This document shows, piece after piece, positions 16,284-24,606 of a DNA stretch of 64,000 nucleotides; within the stretch, counting starts at the first letter, position 1, and each line of letters begins with the position of its first letter. This DNA comes from Chryseobacterium aquifrigidense (GTDB lineage Bacteria > Bacteroidota > Bacteroidia > Flavobacteriales > Weeksellaceae). The DNA is taken from the NCBI RefSeq assembly GCF_006716485.1, contig NZ_VFPD01000001.1, positions 1,239,096 through 1,303,095 of the forward strand, read 5' to 3'. The position numbers and the translations under genes were made by a program. The notes below the pieces were generated by a model. The model was not told where the DNA came from and did not search any database. It was given only the letters and a program-made list of their open reading frames with translations.

Positions 16284-16318
16284 AAGAAAGTCTGCAGAAT
16301 CTACTGCAGACTTTTTTA
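16284..16318. terminator. Bidirectional terminator
   Basis: Perfect ten-base stem AAGTCTGCAG (16288-16297) with CTGCAGACTT (16304-16313), A-run before and T-run after. It serves the lipoprotein gene on the plus strand and the convergent gene at 16320 on the minus strand. Confidence 0.8.
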
Positions 16319-16319
16319 T

Positions 16320-16958
16320 TTAAACAAATCCCATATGGGTAATCTTATCATTTTCATTTTTTAACACTACAAAATAGAGCAGAAGATCATCATCAGAAAA
16401 GTGCTTTTTAAAAGACTTCTCTTGTTGTTGATTCCAACGGACTGTTTCTTCATTATTTTCTATACTAAAATTCTCAGAATCTAATTTTAAAGTTAAAATC
16501 ATGGCATGATCTGAGGTACAAAGATCATTTTTATACAGAACATGATTTTTCATTCTTATCGAATCAGAAACCTTATTAACTGTACCTAATTGAAATTCTC
16601 TCAGAAATCGTCTTCCTTCTTCAGTCTTTAAACCATTTTCAACCGTTCGTTTTCCTCTTTCTGAAATTGTATCTAAATCTTTAATCATCGTCATCACCTT
16701 TGCAAACTTCTGGTAGAGGAGGGGATCACCTGCTTCTTTACTATATATTTCCAGGCTTTTCCGGATCGTCTTTCCTATTTTGGAACAATGCCCGAATTCA
16801 GAACTGTTCTGTCTGACTTTCTCGTAGGAAGGATTTTTTTTAAACGCAGCTTTATTGAACCCGCTCTTCTTCCGAACCACATTCTTGCCGTTCAGCGTAT
16901 AAAATACCAGATCGCCCACTGTTCCTGTGATCTTGATTATACTTTCATAGGTTGCCAT
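16320..16958 (-). CDS. Conserved hypothetical protein
   Basis: A 212-residue soluble protein, basic in the N-terminal half. It opens with IIKITGTVGDLVFYTLNGKNVVRKKSGFN, a Gly-turn and VRKK pattern that I have seen in unassigned flavobacterial proteins, then a helical stretch with many Lys and Glu, then beta-like LTLKLDSENFSI and LLLYFVVLKNE near the C-terminus. No signal peptide, membrane segment or known catalytic motif is visible. It is monocistronic between two secreted-protein genes. No function is proposed. Confidence 0.65.
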   Translation of the reverse strand: MATYESIIKITGTVGDLVFYTLNGKNVVRKKSGFNKAAFKKNPSYEKVRQNSSEFGHCSKIGKTIRKSLEIYSKEAGDPLLYQKFAKVMTMIKDLDTISERGKRTVENGLKTEEGRRFLREFQLGTVNKVSDSIRMKNHVLYKNDLCTSDHAMILTLKLDSENFSIENNEETVRWNQQQEKSFKKHFSDDDLLLYFVVLKNENDKITHMGFV

Positions 16959-17067
16959 ATCTTCAAAATAGAAACCAAATATACCAATAAATATTGATAA
17001 TCAAAATTTTAACATATATTTATCATATAGTTGTAGTATAGTTATATTATAATTAAAATATAAAATG

Positions 17068-17075
17068 TATATTTG
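17068..17075 (+). promoter_or_regulatory. Candidate -7 element for the NlpC/P60 gene
   Basis: TATATTTG matches TAnnTTTG and lies 37 bases before the start codon. The -33 position lacks a clear TTTG. Confidence 0.5.
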
Positions 17076-17112
17076 CCGTGTGTTTTGTTAATTAATTATA
17101 AATCAGAAGAGT

Positions 17113-17685
17113 ATGGGAACGGAATTATTTCAGCAAAAAATGAATATCAAGCAGATGGTTGTGGTTATAGTGGCCTCTGTTTTCATAGTTTCCTGCGGTT
17201 CCTCAAAAAGTGTTTCCGCCAGTAAAAAATCAAATACAAAGAATGTAGCGAAAGTTGAAAATCTTCGGAAACTGGATTCAAAATTTAATGGTAGTGTTTC
17301 CAGATCTATCAGTGATATTCTGAAAGATGCAGAAAAATATATCGGGACACCCTATAAATTCGGGGGAAATACTTCTTCAGGATTCGATTGTTCAGGATTT
17401 ACCGTAAAAGTCTTTGAGGAAAATGATTTTAGCCTTCCAAGAAGATCTTCTGATCAGGCTGATGCCGGAAAGAATATTGATATAAGAGACGTAAAACCGG
17501 GTGATCTGTTATTTTTTGCTACAGCTGGAGGAAGCAGAGTTTCTCACGTGGGAATCGTTCATGATATTGGTCCTGACGGAGAAGTGAAATTCATTCATGC
17601 TTCTACCTCAAAAGGCGTGATCATCTCATCCCTGAACGAAAAGTACTGGAATAAGGCTTATCTGCATGCCCAACGAGTGCTGTAA
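17113..17685 (+). CDS. NlpC/P60 (C40) family cell-wall peptidase lipoprotein
   Basis: A 190-residue exported protein. A hydrophobic segment MVVVIVASVFIVSC ends in a lipobox, so it is a probable lipoprotein. The C-terminal C40 domain (about residues 70-190) has the catalytic Cys in GFDCSGFT, the His in RVSHVGIV and the third polar His in FIHASTSKG. Family members cut peptide crosslinks or stems of peptidoglycan. The start at 17113 is preceded by the purine-rich AGAAGAG; an internal ATG at 17140 would give a shorter, more typical signal peptide and is equally possible. Monocistronic. Confidence 0.9.
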   Translation: MGTELFQQKMNIKQMVVVIVASVFIVSCGSSKSVSASKKSNTKNVAKVENLRKLDSKFNGSVSRSISDILKDAEKYIGTPYKFGGNTSSGFDCSGFTVKVFEENDFSLPRRSSDQADAGKNIDIRDVKPGDLLFFATAGGSRVSHVGIVHDIGPDGEVKFIHASTSKGVIISSLNEKYWNKAYLHAQRVL

Positions 17686-17740
17686 ACCTTTAAAACGCAT
17701 TAAATTAATATTTTGTCTGCAAGGAAGAGATGAAATTCAA

Positions 17741-17878
17741 TAGGAATAGGCTTTAGCCCGTTCAATAAAAAAATGAAACATTCAATTGGCTTTAGCCAAA
17801 ACTTAAATAATTATACTTTTAAACCACCCCGTCAAAAATTCTTTGAATTTTCGCCACCCCTCCGGTGGAGGAGAATTC
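17741..17878. repeat. Cluster of small palindromic intergenic repeats
   Basis: The spacer between the C40 and methyltransferase genes holds four palindromes in 130 bases: GGCTTTAGCC (17749-17758), TTGGCTTTAGCCAA (17786-17799), an AAAATTC/GAATTTT hairpin (17834-17850) and CCTCCGGTGGAGG (17859-17871). Such GGCTTTAGCC and CCTCCGG hairpins are of the REP type seen in Flavobacteriia intergenic DNA. No gene is present in this spacer. Confidence 0.55.
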
Positions 17879-17978
17879 TAGATTTCCAATTTAAAATTTC
17901 TGAAATCCCAATAAAAGCTGTGTCATTGCAATAGTATTGCATCGCTAAACTCCGGTAATTTGCTCAAAACTATTATCA

Positions 17979-18590
17979 ATGACAGACTTTATCAGATTCT
18001 TTGTTCCTTTATATTTTATTCTTTTTTTTCTCATTTCATTTGTTGGGATCAGTTACAAAGTAGCAAAACAGATTGGGAAAAATCCTAATGTCCTTCCTAA
18101 GGATGATTCTGCTTATGGACTTGTAGGGTTTTATTTTAAGTTGATGTTGTTTGCTCTGTTTATATATACCATACTTATTTTAATTTTTCCGAAAGACATT
18201 TTTTCTGCTTTTAAAATTATATTTCTGGAGCATGATCTTTTTCAATACATCGGATTAGGTTTAATGATTATTGCTTTGATCTGGGTGATTATAGCGCAAT
18301 TTCAAATGAAAAACTCATGGCGGATTGGTATTGACAACACAATGAAAACAGATCTGATAACCCACGGATTATTCAGATTTTCCAGAAATCCTATATTCCT
18401 GGGAATGACGGTAAGTCTTGTTGGTTTTTTTCTTGTTGTCCCAACGGTAATTGCTCTGACTTTCCTTTTGATTGGAAGTATTTTGATGCAGATCCAGATT
18501 CGGCTTGAAGAGGAATATTTAATAAAAGAACACGGACAAATTTACCTTGCCTATAAAAATAGGGTTAAGCGTATGCTGAGCCGTTATTAA
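17979..18590 (+). CDS. Isoprenylcysteine carboxyl methyltransferase-like membrane protein
   Basis: A 203-residue protein with about five membrane segments (for example FVPLYFILFFLISFVGI and LFQYIGLGLMIIALIWVIIA). The conserved ICMT/PEMT motif follows: LITHGLFRFSRNPIFLGM, then the RLEEEYLIKEHGQIYLAYKNRVKR tail, which in the family binds S-adenosylmethionine at the cytoplasmic face. Bacterial members methylate small lipophilic acids or lipids; the substrate is unknown. It starts 293 bases after the C40 gene, beyond a repeat cluster, and is followed by dapD with an own promoter, so it is probably transcribed alone. Confidence 0.85.
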   Translation: MTDFIRFFVPLYFILFFLISFVGISYKVAKQIGKNPNVLPKDDSAYGLVGFYFKLMLFALFIYTILILIFPKDIFSAFKIIFLEHDLFQYIGLGLMIIALIWVIIAQFQMKNSWRIGIDNTMKTDLITHGLFRFSRNPIFLGMTVSLVGFFLVVPTVIALTFLLIGSILMQIQIRLEEEYLIKEHGQIYLAYKNRVKRMLSRY

Positions 18591-18628
18591 AAGCACAACG
18601 TTAAAAGCCGTTTTGCTGAACTTTTTTG

Positions 18629-18636
18629 TATCTTTG
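18629..18636 (+). promoter_or_regulatory. Candidate -7 element for dapD
   Basis: TATCTTTG matches TAnnTTTG, 37 bases before the dapD start and after the stop of the preceding gene. A TTTG at 18612-18615 lies closer than usual for -33. Confidence 0.5.
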
Positions 18637-18673
18637 GGCAGTATAATTTTTCAAACTAATTTAAATAAGAAAC

Positions 18674-19486
18674 ATGTCATTACAACAAACTATTGAAAAT
18701 ATCTGGGACAACAGAGAATTATTGCAGAATGAAGACAGCCAGAAGGCGATCAGAGAAGTTATTTCTTTAGTTGATAAAGGTGAACTTCGTACTGCGGAAC
18801 CTACAGAAAACGGATGGCAGGTAAATGAATGGGTGAAAAAAGCTGTAGTAATGTATTTTCCGATCCAGAAAATGGAAACTATTGAAGTAGGCCCGTTTGA
18901 ATTTCATGATAAAATGCCTTTGAAGAGAGGTTATGCTGAAAAAGGGGTGAGAGTTGTACCACATGCAGTAGCGAGAGAAGGTGCTTACATTGCTCCGGGA
19001 GTAATTATGATGCCGTCTTACGTAAATATTGGTGCTTATGTAGATTCAGGGACAATGGTAGATACTTGGGCGACTGTAGGAAGCTGTGCACAGATCGGTA
19101 AAAACGTTCACCTGAGTGGCGGTGTTGGTATCGGTGGTGTATTGGAGCCTTTACAAGCTGCTCCGGTAATTATTGAAGATGACTGCTTTATCGGTTCAAG
19201 ATGTATTGTTGTAGAAGGAGTTCACGTAGAAAAAGAAGCCGTATTGGGTGCCAACGTAGTATTGACCGCTTCTACAAAAATTATCGATGTTACAGGAGAT
19301 ACGCCGATTGAAATCAAAGGAAGAGTTCCTGCACGTTCAGTAGTAATCCCTGGAAGCTATACAAAACAGTATCCAGCAGGAGAATATCAGGTTCCATGTG
19401 CTTTGATCATCGGTCAGAGAAAAGAATCTACAGACAAGAAAACATCTCTGAATGATGCTTTAAGAGAGAATAATGTAGCTGTTTAA
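18674..19486 (+). CDS. dapD: 2,3,4,5-tetrahydropyridine-2,6-dicarboxylate N-succinyltransferase
   Basis: A 270-residue enzyme of the usual DapD length. A short helical N-terminal domain (to about residue 100) is followed by a left-handed beta-helix of hexapeptide repeats with the family signature GVIMMPSYVNIGAYVDSGTMVDTWATVGSCAQIGKNVHLSGGVGIGGVLEPL (in pieces), and a C-terminal VPCALIIGQRKESTD. It transfers succinyl from succinyl-CoA to tetrahydrodipicolinate in the diaminopimelate/lysine pathway that feeds peptidoglycan. It has its own -7 element and is followed 30 bases later by the glycosyltransferase cluster, so partial co-transcription is possible. Confidence 0.97.
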   Translation: MSLQQTIENIWDNRELLQNEDSQKAIREVISLVDKGELRTAEPTENGWQVNEWVKKAVVMYFPIQKMETIEVGPFEFHDKMPLKRGYAEKGVRVVPHAVAREGAYIAPGVIMMPSYVNIGAYVDSGTMVDTWATVGSCAQIGKNVHLSGGVGIGGVLEPLQAAPVIIEDDCFIGSRCIVVEGVHVEKEAVLGANVVLTASTKIIDVTGDTPIEIKGRVPARSVVIPGSYTKQYPAGEYQVPCALIIGQRKESTDKKTSLNDALRENNVAV

Positions 19487-19515
19487 GATTAATATTTTAA
19501 TCTAATACCACAATC

Positions 19516-20685
19516 TTGAAAGAAAAATTCCTTAAAATACTATTAAACCCTAAATATATATTTGGGGTTTATCTTATTATATCCGTTGTTACGGCAATTT
19601 CCAAATACCTGAGAGGAGATTATGCGATTAATAATTATCTGATTTTTAAAAATGTATTCTTTAATACCATTCATCAGAAAAACTTATTTATCCATTATCC
19701 CGATCTTTATTTTGATCTGAACCATTATGGTGTATTTTTCAGTGCATTGATTGCACCGTTTGCCATGATGCCGGACTGGTTGGGAATTTCCCTTTGGAAT
19801 ATTGCCAATACTTTCATCTTTATCTACGGTATTTATAAACTGCCATTTTCAGACAGCAAGAAAGCCATTTTCGGACTGCTTTGTCTTCAGGAATACATTA
19901 CAGCGGCTTTAAGCCTGCAGTTCAACGTAGCACTGACAGGACTTTTGCTATTGTCTGCAGTATATATTTACGAAAGAAAAGAAGTAAAATCTGTAACAGC
20001 AATTTTAATTGGGATATTTGTGAAAATCTACGGAATAGTAGGTTTGACGCAGTTTTTCTTTATTAAAAACAAAACTAAATTTATTCTTTCAGGAATTGGC
20101 ATTGCTATATTGTTTTTCGTGCTTCCAATGGCCTATTCAAGTCCGCAGTTTGTGATTCAGTGCTACACGGATTGGTTTCAGTCTATTGTAGAAAAGAATA
20201 ATGAAAACCAGGTTCTTGGAAACATGCAGGATATCTCTTTAATGGGCTTTGTAAGAAGAGTTCTGGGAGACGCATCCATTTCTAATCTTGTATTTTTAGC
20301 CGGAGGATTGCCACTTTTTGCTTTACCGTACATCAGAATAAAGCAATATAAGCATTATGCTTTCCAATTGATGATTCTGGCTTCAACACTACTGTTTTTG
20401 GTATTGTTCAGTTCCAGTTCAGAATCTCCCACGTATATTATTGCGGTGGTAGGAGTATTGATATGGTTTTTCCTTCAGAAAGAAAGAACGCCGCTCATTA
20501 TAGGTTTGTTGGTTTTTGTCATTATTTTCACATGTTTCTCGACCTCGGATCTGTTCCCGAAATTTGTAAAAGAGAATTATATTATTAAATATTCATTAAA
20601 AGCTGTACCTTGTATTGTGATCTGGTTGAGAGTAACTTATGAACTTCTGACTAAAGATTTTGAGAAAAATTACAGCCTGAATTAA
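19516..20685 (+). CDS. GT87-type integral membrane glycosyltransferase
   Basis: A 389-residue polytopic membrane protein with about ten hydrophobic segments. It has the DUF2029/GT87 look: N-terminal PKYIFGVYLIISVVTA, a periplasmic loop with LFIHYPDLYFDLNHYGVFFS (acidic residue after the first helix, as in GT-C enzymes), and FAMMPDWLGISLWNIAN. Family members use polyprenyl-phosphate sugars as donors on the outer face of the inner membrane. The start is TTG at 19516; no ATG nearby preserves the first helix. The polyprenyl-phosphate glycosyltransferase encoded 5 bases downstream could supply its donor. Confidence 0.8.
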   Translation: MKEKFLKILLNPKYIFGVYLIISVVTAISKYLRGDYAINNYLIFKNVFFNTIHQKNLFIHYPDLYFDLNHYGVFFSALIAPFAMMPDWLGISLWNIANTFIFIYGIYKLPFSDSKKAIFGLLCLQEYITAALSLQFNVALTGLLLLSAVYIYERKEVKSVTAILIGIFVKIYGIVGLTQFFFIKNKTKFILSGIGIAILFFVLPMAYSSPQFVIQCYTDWFQSIVEKNNENQVLGNMQDISLMGFVRRVLGDASISNLVFLAGGLPLFALPYIRIKQYKHYAFQLMILASTLLFLVLFSSSSESPTYIIAVVGVLIWFFLQKERTPLIIGLLVFVIIFTCFSTSDLFPKFVKENYIIKYSLKAVPCIVIWLRVTYELLTKDFEKNYSLN

Positions 20686-20690
20686 TACAT

Positions 20691-21620
20691 ATGAAGAAAA
20701 TTTCAATTGTAATTCCTGCCTATAACGAAGAGGGAAATGTCGCTATGATCCATCAGAAAATCAAAGAAGTTTTTGATGGTTTGCACAACTATGATTTTGA
20801 AATCATATTTGTAAATGACGGAAGCCGAGACAATACTCAACAAAAATTAGAAGAACTTGCCAGTCAGTATGATGAAGTGAAATTTATCGAATTTTCCCGT
20901 AATTTCGGCCACCAGCCGGCTGTAAAAGCAGGAATGGACAGTGCCCACGGAAATGCAGTCATTTCTATGGATGGCGATCTTCAGCATCCGCCTGAGCTTA
21001 TTCCTGAGATGATTCAGAAATGGGAAGAAGGGTATGATGTAGTTTTTACTTTCAGAACGTATCCTAAAGAGATTTCTTTTTTTAAAAGAAAAACATCAGA
21101 CTTATTTTACAAACTTTTATCGAGCTTGTCAGATGTTAACTTAACGAAGGGCGGCGGCTCAGATTTCAGACTGTTGGATGCAAGCGCTGTTGAAGTCATG
21201 AGGAATTTTAATGAAGACGACCTTTTCCTCAGAGGATTAACGAGTTGGATGGGTTTCAAACAAACGGGAATCGACTTTACTGCAGCAGAAAGACTCTCAG
21301 GAAAAAGCAGTTACAACCTTAAAAAGATGTTTACTTTTGCCTTTACGGGAATTACCGCTTTCAGTGTGAAACCTCTTTATCTGGCTGCTTATCTGGGATT
21401 TTTATTCTCGGCACTTTCAGTCATTGGATATGGAGCATACGTCATTCATTCATTTATCGCCAAAACGGAGATTTCCGGCTGGGCCTCATTGATTATGACA
21501 ATTGTTTTCTTCGGAGGACTTCAGTTAATCATCCTCGGAATTATGGGGATTTATTTAGGCAAAATATTTAAACAGGTGAAAGACAGACCTAATTATATTA
21601 TTAAAAACAAAAATTTTTAA
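20691..21620 (+). CDS. GT2 polyprenyl-phosphate glycosyltransferase (DPM1/GtrB-like)
   Basis: A 309-residue protein. The N-terminal GT-A domain has IVIPAYNEEGNV, FVNDGSRDNT, the donor-metal motif MDGDLQHPPELI (DxD-like) and GGGSDFRLLD. Two C-terminal TM hairpin segments follow (AAYLGFLFSALSVIGYGAY and LIMTIVFFGGLQLIILGIMGIYLG), typical of GtrB and dolichyl-phosphate mannose synthase-like enzymes. These put glucose or mannose on undecaprenyl phosphate on the cytoplasmic face. It starts 5 bases after the GT87 gene and ends one base before the deacetylase gene; the four genes form one tight operon. Confidence 0.92.
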   Translation: MKKISIVIPAYNEEGNVAMIHQKIKEVFDGLHNYDFEIIFVNDGSRDNTQQKLEELASQYDEVKFIEFSRNFGHQPAVKAGMDSAHGNAVISMDGDLQHPPELIPEMIQKWEEGYDVVFTFRTYPKEISFFKRKTSDLFYKLLSSLSDVNLTKGGGSDFRLLDASAVEVMRNFNEDDLFLRGLTSWMGFKQTGIDFTAAERLSGKSSYNLKKMFTFAFTGITAFSVKPLYLAAYLGFLFSALSVIGYGAYVIHSFIAKTEISGWASLIMTIVFFGGLQLIILGIMGIYLGKIFKQVKDRPNYIIKNKNF

Positions 21621-21621
21621 A

Positions 21622-22398
21622 ATGGTTTTATTGAGTTTTGACATTGAAGAATTTGATATGCCATTAGAATATAAGGGTGAAATTCCCTTTGAAAAGCAGA
21701 TTTCAATTTCACAGACAGGATTAGAGAGAATTCTCGATATTCTTAAAAAACATAATGCCAAAGCTACTTTTTTTTCAACAGTAGTTTTTGCAGAAAACAG
21801 CAGACCTCTTATTGAAAGATTGTTAAATGAAGGCCATGAGCTGGCTTCTCACACCTGGTTTCATTCAGAATTTGAAGAGAAACACCTCAAAGAATCAAGA
21901 GAGAAACTGGAAGAATTATTTTCTACAAAGGTTACCGGATTAAGAATGCCGAGAATGATGCCTGTAGACGAAAAAGAAGTGGAAAAAGCAGGATATTCTT
22001 ACAATTCATCCATCAATCCGACCTTTTTGCCGGGAAGATATAACAATTTAAAAGTATCCAGAACGTATTTCAAAGAAGGAAATGTAACGCAGATTCCGGC
22101 TTCGGTTTCTCCTAATTTCAGAATTCCTCTGTTTTGGTTAAGTTTCCATAATTTTCCTTTATTTTTCTACAAAAAACTGGCTTTGGACAGTTTGAAAAAA
22201 GACCAATATCTGAACATTTATTTCCATCCGTGGGAATTTGCAGAAATTAAAGATGAAGCCTTTAAACTTCCTGGATTTACTGTAAAAAACTCAGGAAAAG
22301 AGATGGTAGAAAGGTTTGATTCATTTGTAGGTTGGCTGAAAGAAAAAGGACATACATTCGGTACATTTCAGGAATTTCAAAAACAGATACAACGATGA
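21622..22398 (+). CDS. Polysaccharide deacetylase (NodB homology domain)
   Basis: A 258-residue carbohydrate esterase 4 protein. The NodB motifs are visible: LLSFDIEEFD with the catalytic/metal Asp, KATFFSTVVFAENS, and the metal pair in ELASHTWFHSEF (HxxxH), then TGLRMPRM. It has no signal peptide, so it probably acts on a lipid-linked intermediate at the cytoplasmic side or on an undecaprenyl-phosphate sugar, as ArnD-type enzymes do. The stop overlaps the start of the next glycosyltransferase gene (ATGA), indicating translational coupling. Confidence 0.88.
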   Translation: MVLLSFDIEEFDMPLEYKGEIPFEKQISISQTGLERILDILKKHNAKATFFSTVVFAENSRPLIERLLNEGHELASHTWFHSEFEEKHLKESREKLEELFSTKVTGLRMPRMMPVDEKEVEKAGYSYNSSINPTFLPGRYNNLKVSRTYFKEGNVTQIPASVSPNFRIPLFWLSFHNFPLFFYKKLALDSLKKDQYLNIYFHPWEFAEIKDEAFKLPGFTVKNSGKEMVERFDSFVGWLKEKGHTFGTFQEFQKQIQR

Positions 22399-23492
22399 AG
22401 ATTGCCTTTGATGCAAAACGGTTTTTCCACAATACATCCGGTCTGGGAAATTACTCGAGAGATCTTGTAAGAATCCTTTCTGAATATGAACCGGACAATG
22501 AATATCTGTTGCTCAACAAGAACAAATCGGAGAGGGGAAAAGAGATTCTGGAACGCCCTAATGTTCAATTTATTGAAACCTCAAAAGGGAATTTATCACG
22601 CCAACTGAAAATGGGTAAAGATGCCCAAAAACAGGGAGCCGATATTTTCCATGGATTATCCGGTGAACTTCCTTTAAAATGGGATCCAAAACCTATTAAA
22701 AAGGTGGTAACCATTCATGATCTGATTTTTGTAAGATATCCGCAGTATTATTCTTTTTTTGACAGAAAGATTCATTTCTGGAAATTTAAAAAAGCGGCTG
22801 ATTCAGCTGATAAAATTATTGCTATTTCGGAACAGACCAAAAGAGATATTATCCAATATTTAAAAGTTCCTGAGACTAAAATTGAAGTCATTTATCAGGG
22901 ATGTCATCATGCTTTTAAAGAACAGCAGTCTCCGGAATTAATGGAAGCCGTAAAGGAGAAATTTAAGCTTCCCGAAAGATTTGTGCTCAATGTTGGAACC
23001 ATTGAAGACCGCAAAAACCTTTTGAATGTTGTAAAAGCAATCAGCGGAACAGAAATTCCATTGGTTGTGGTGGGAAGAAAAACCAAGTATTACCAGAAAA
23101 TAGAACGTTTCCTGAAAAAAAATAAAATGGAAAAGCAGGTGCTCTTCCTCGAAGGAGTTTCTATGGATGAACTGGCTTGTCTCTATAAACTGGCAGATAT
23201 TTTTGTCTATCCGAGTTTCTTTGAAGGCTTCGGAATCCCTGTGATTGAGGCGCTTTTCTCCAAAACTGTTGTGGTGACAAGCAATACAAGTTGTCTGCCG
23301 GAAGCAGGTGGAAAAGACTCTGTCTATATCAATCCGGATAATGATCTTGATATTAGGGCCAAACTCAAATTTCTTTGGGAAAATGAATCAGAGAGAAAAC
23401 GCCGTGAGGAAAAGGGTTTCGAGTTTGTTCAGAAGTTTAATGACGAGCCCATTGCAAAACAGTTGATGAATTTTTATCAAAAATTAATCTGA
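22395..23492 (+). CDS. Glycosyltransferase family 4 (GT-B fold)
   Basis: A 365-residue enzyme. It opens with MKIAFDAKRFFHNTSGLGNYSR, the Gly-loop region of GT4 enzymes that start with a sugar acceptor pocket, and has the C-terminal Rossmann donor site with NVGTIEDRKNLLNVVKA, VYPSFFEGFGIPVIEAL (EX7E motif) and SNTSCLPEAGG. Retaining transferases of this type extend surface glycans. The start chosen is ATG 22395, which overlaps the upstream stop; the reading frame is open 63 bases further upstream but that would overlap the deacetylase heavily and add no family sequence. The terminal gene of the glycan cluster. Confidence 0.93.
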   Translation: MKIAFDAKRFFHNTSGLGNYSRDLVRILSEYEPDNEYLLLNKNKSERGKEILERPNVQFIETSKGNLSRQLKMGKDAQKQGADIFHGLSGELPLKWDPKPIKKVVTIHDLIFVRYPQYYSFFDRKIHFWKFKKAADSADKIIAISEQTKRDIIQYLKVPETKIEVIYQGCHHAFKEQQSPELMEAVKEKFKLPERFVLNVGTIEDRKNLLNVVKAISGTEIPLVVVGRKTKYYQKIERFLKKNKMEKQVLFLEGVSMDELACLYKLADIFVYPSFFEGFGIPVIEALFSKTVVVTSNTSCLPEAGGKDSVYINPDNDLDIRAKLKFLWENESERKRREEKGFEFVQKFNDEPIAKQLMNFYQKLI

Positions 23493-23498
23493 AAAAAC

Positions 23499-23528
23499 TT
23501 TGCATTTTAAAAATAAATCCTACATTTG
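23499..23528 (+). promoter_or_regulatory. Histidine operon promoter
   Basis: TTTG at 23499-23502 and TACATTTG at 23521-23528 with an 18-base spacer are an excellent Bacteroidota -33/-7 pair. Transcription would begin near 23535, about ten bases before the leader peptide. Confidence 0.85.
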
Positions 23529-23544
23529 CATCATAATTCAAACA

Positions 23545-23595
23545 ATGAAACCAACTTTTTTAGCATTACATCATTATCATCATCATCTCTGCTAG
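23545..23595 (+). CDS. hisL: His operon leader peptide
   Basis: This 16-codon reading frame encodes MKPTFLALHHYHHHLC. Five of the sixteen codons are His, clustered as CAT CAT TAT CAT CAT CAT (23569-23586), directly between the promoter and hisG. It is followed by competing RNA hairpins. This is the classic layout of a transcription attenuator: a ribosome held up at the His codons when charged tRNA-His is scarce lets the downstream genes be read. The coding region is too short for routine detection. The call rests on composition, position and the matching hairpins. Confidence 0.85.
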   Translation: MKPTFLALHHYHHHLC

Positions 23596-23672
23596 ACGGA
23601 ATTGATTGATATAAGTATATGCTAAAATCAAAAATAATTAAAACCGTCTGAGTAAATAGACGGTTTTTTTGT
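23594..23672 (+). promoter_or_regulatory. Attenuator: terminator and mutually exclusive antiterminator
   Basis: The terminator stem is AAACCGTCT (23641-23649) with AGACGGTTT (23658-23666) and a T-run. A second copy of AGACGG at 23594-23599, overlapping the leader stop codon, can pair with the same CCGTCT (23644-23649) and would prevent the terminator. A ribosome stalled at the His codons leaves 23594-23599 free; one that reaches the stop codon covers it. hisG starts 67 bases beyond the T-run. Confidence 0.8.
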
Positions 23673-23738
23673 TTCCTGAATTCTCCTCAGAAATTTCAAC
23701 AGATCAGTTTTTATTTGCTCAGACCCAAAAAAGGCAAA

Positions 23739-24596
23739 ATGAGTAAATTAAAAATTGCAATCCAGAAAAGCGGCCGGCTTTACGAAGAATCTCTTCAGCT
23801 TCTCAAAGACTGCGGAATCTTCGTCAACAACGGGAAAGACCAGCTCAAAGTTTCAGTAGATAACTTTCCGATGGAAATCATGTACCTCCGGAATTCAGAC
23901 ATCCCTCAATATCTGGAAGACGGAGTGGTGGATGTTGCCATTGTTGGTGAAAATCTTCTGATTGAAAAAGGTAAAAATATCAAAACAATCCAGAAGCTTG
24001 GGTTTTCAAAATGCCGTGTTTCACTGGCTGTTCCCAAAGAAGTAGAAACCGATGAGCTTTCTTATTTTCAAGGCAAAAAAATTGCCACTTCTTATCCCAA
24101 TACCCTTAAAAACTTTTTAGAAAATCAAGGAATTGTATCTGATATCCACGTTATTTCCGGTTCTGTAGAAATCGCTCCCAATATCGGTCTGGCTGATGGA
24201 ATATGTGACATTGTCAGTTCCGGAAGTACCTTATTCAAAAACGGATTAAGGGAAACGGTTACTTTGCTGAAATCGGAAGCTGTGCTGGCTCAAACACCCC
24301 GGTTATCATCTGAAAAAGAGGCTGTTCTTGAAAAACTGGTCTTCAGGATCAAAGCGGTTTTAAAAGCAAAAAATTCAAAGTACATTCTGATGAATGTTCC
24401 CAATGAAAAGATTCAGAAAGTATCAGAAGTACTTCCTGTATTAAAAAGCCCTACAGTTATTCCTCTGGCAGAAGAAGGCTGGAGCAGTATTCATTCTGTG
24501 ATTGATGAAGAACGTTTCTGGGAAGTCATTGATGAACTCAAAGAAAATGGCGCTCAGGATATTTTAATCATTCCAATTGATAAAATGGTTATATAA
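23739..24596 (+). CDS. hisG: ATP phosphoribosyltransferase, long form
   Basis: A 285-residue HisG of the long type, with a C-terminal ACT-like regulatory domain (about residues 205-285: VLKAKNSKYILMNVPNEKIQKV, FWEVIDELKENGAQDILIIPIDKMV) that binds histidine for feedback inhibition. The catalytic part has LKIAIQKSGRLYEES, GVVDVAIVGENLL and the PRPP-binding DIVSSGSTL. It catalyses the first step of histidine synthesis, ATP with PRPP. The ATG at 23739 is chosen; an in-frame TTG at 23715 would add eight residues with no homologue-like character. It is the first structural gene after the attenuator. Confidence 0.96.
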   Translation: MSKLKIAIQKSGRLYEESLQLLKDCGIFVNNGKDQLKVSVDNFPMEIMYLRNSDIPQYLEDGVVDVAIVGENLLIEKGKNIKTIQKLGFSKCRVSLAVPKEVETDELSYFQGKKIATSYPNTLKNFLENQGIVSDIHVISGSVEIAPNIGLADGICDIVSSGSTLFKNGLRETVTLLKSEAVLAQTPRLSSEKEAVLEKLVFRIKAVLKAKNSKYILMNVPNEKIQKVSEVLPVLKSPTVIPLAEEGWSSIHSVIDEERFWEVIDELKENGAQDILIIPIDKMVI

Positions 24597-24606
24597 AGAA
24601 TCTAAC

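Noticed and set aside
22332..22394. Upstream extension of the GT4 gene inside the deacetylase gene
   Set aside because: ATG 22395 makes the usual ATGA overlap and begins with the conserved GT4 N-terminus.
23715..23738. TTG start extending hisG by eight residues
   Set aside because: The ATG at 23739 gives the normal N-terminus, and the extension falls between attenuator and gene without family support.
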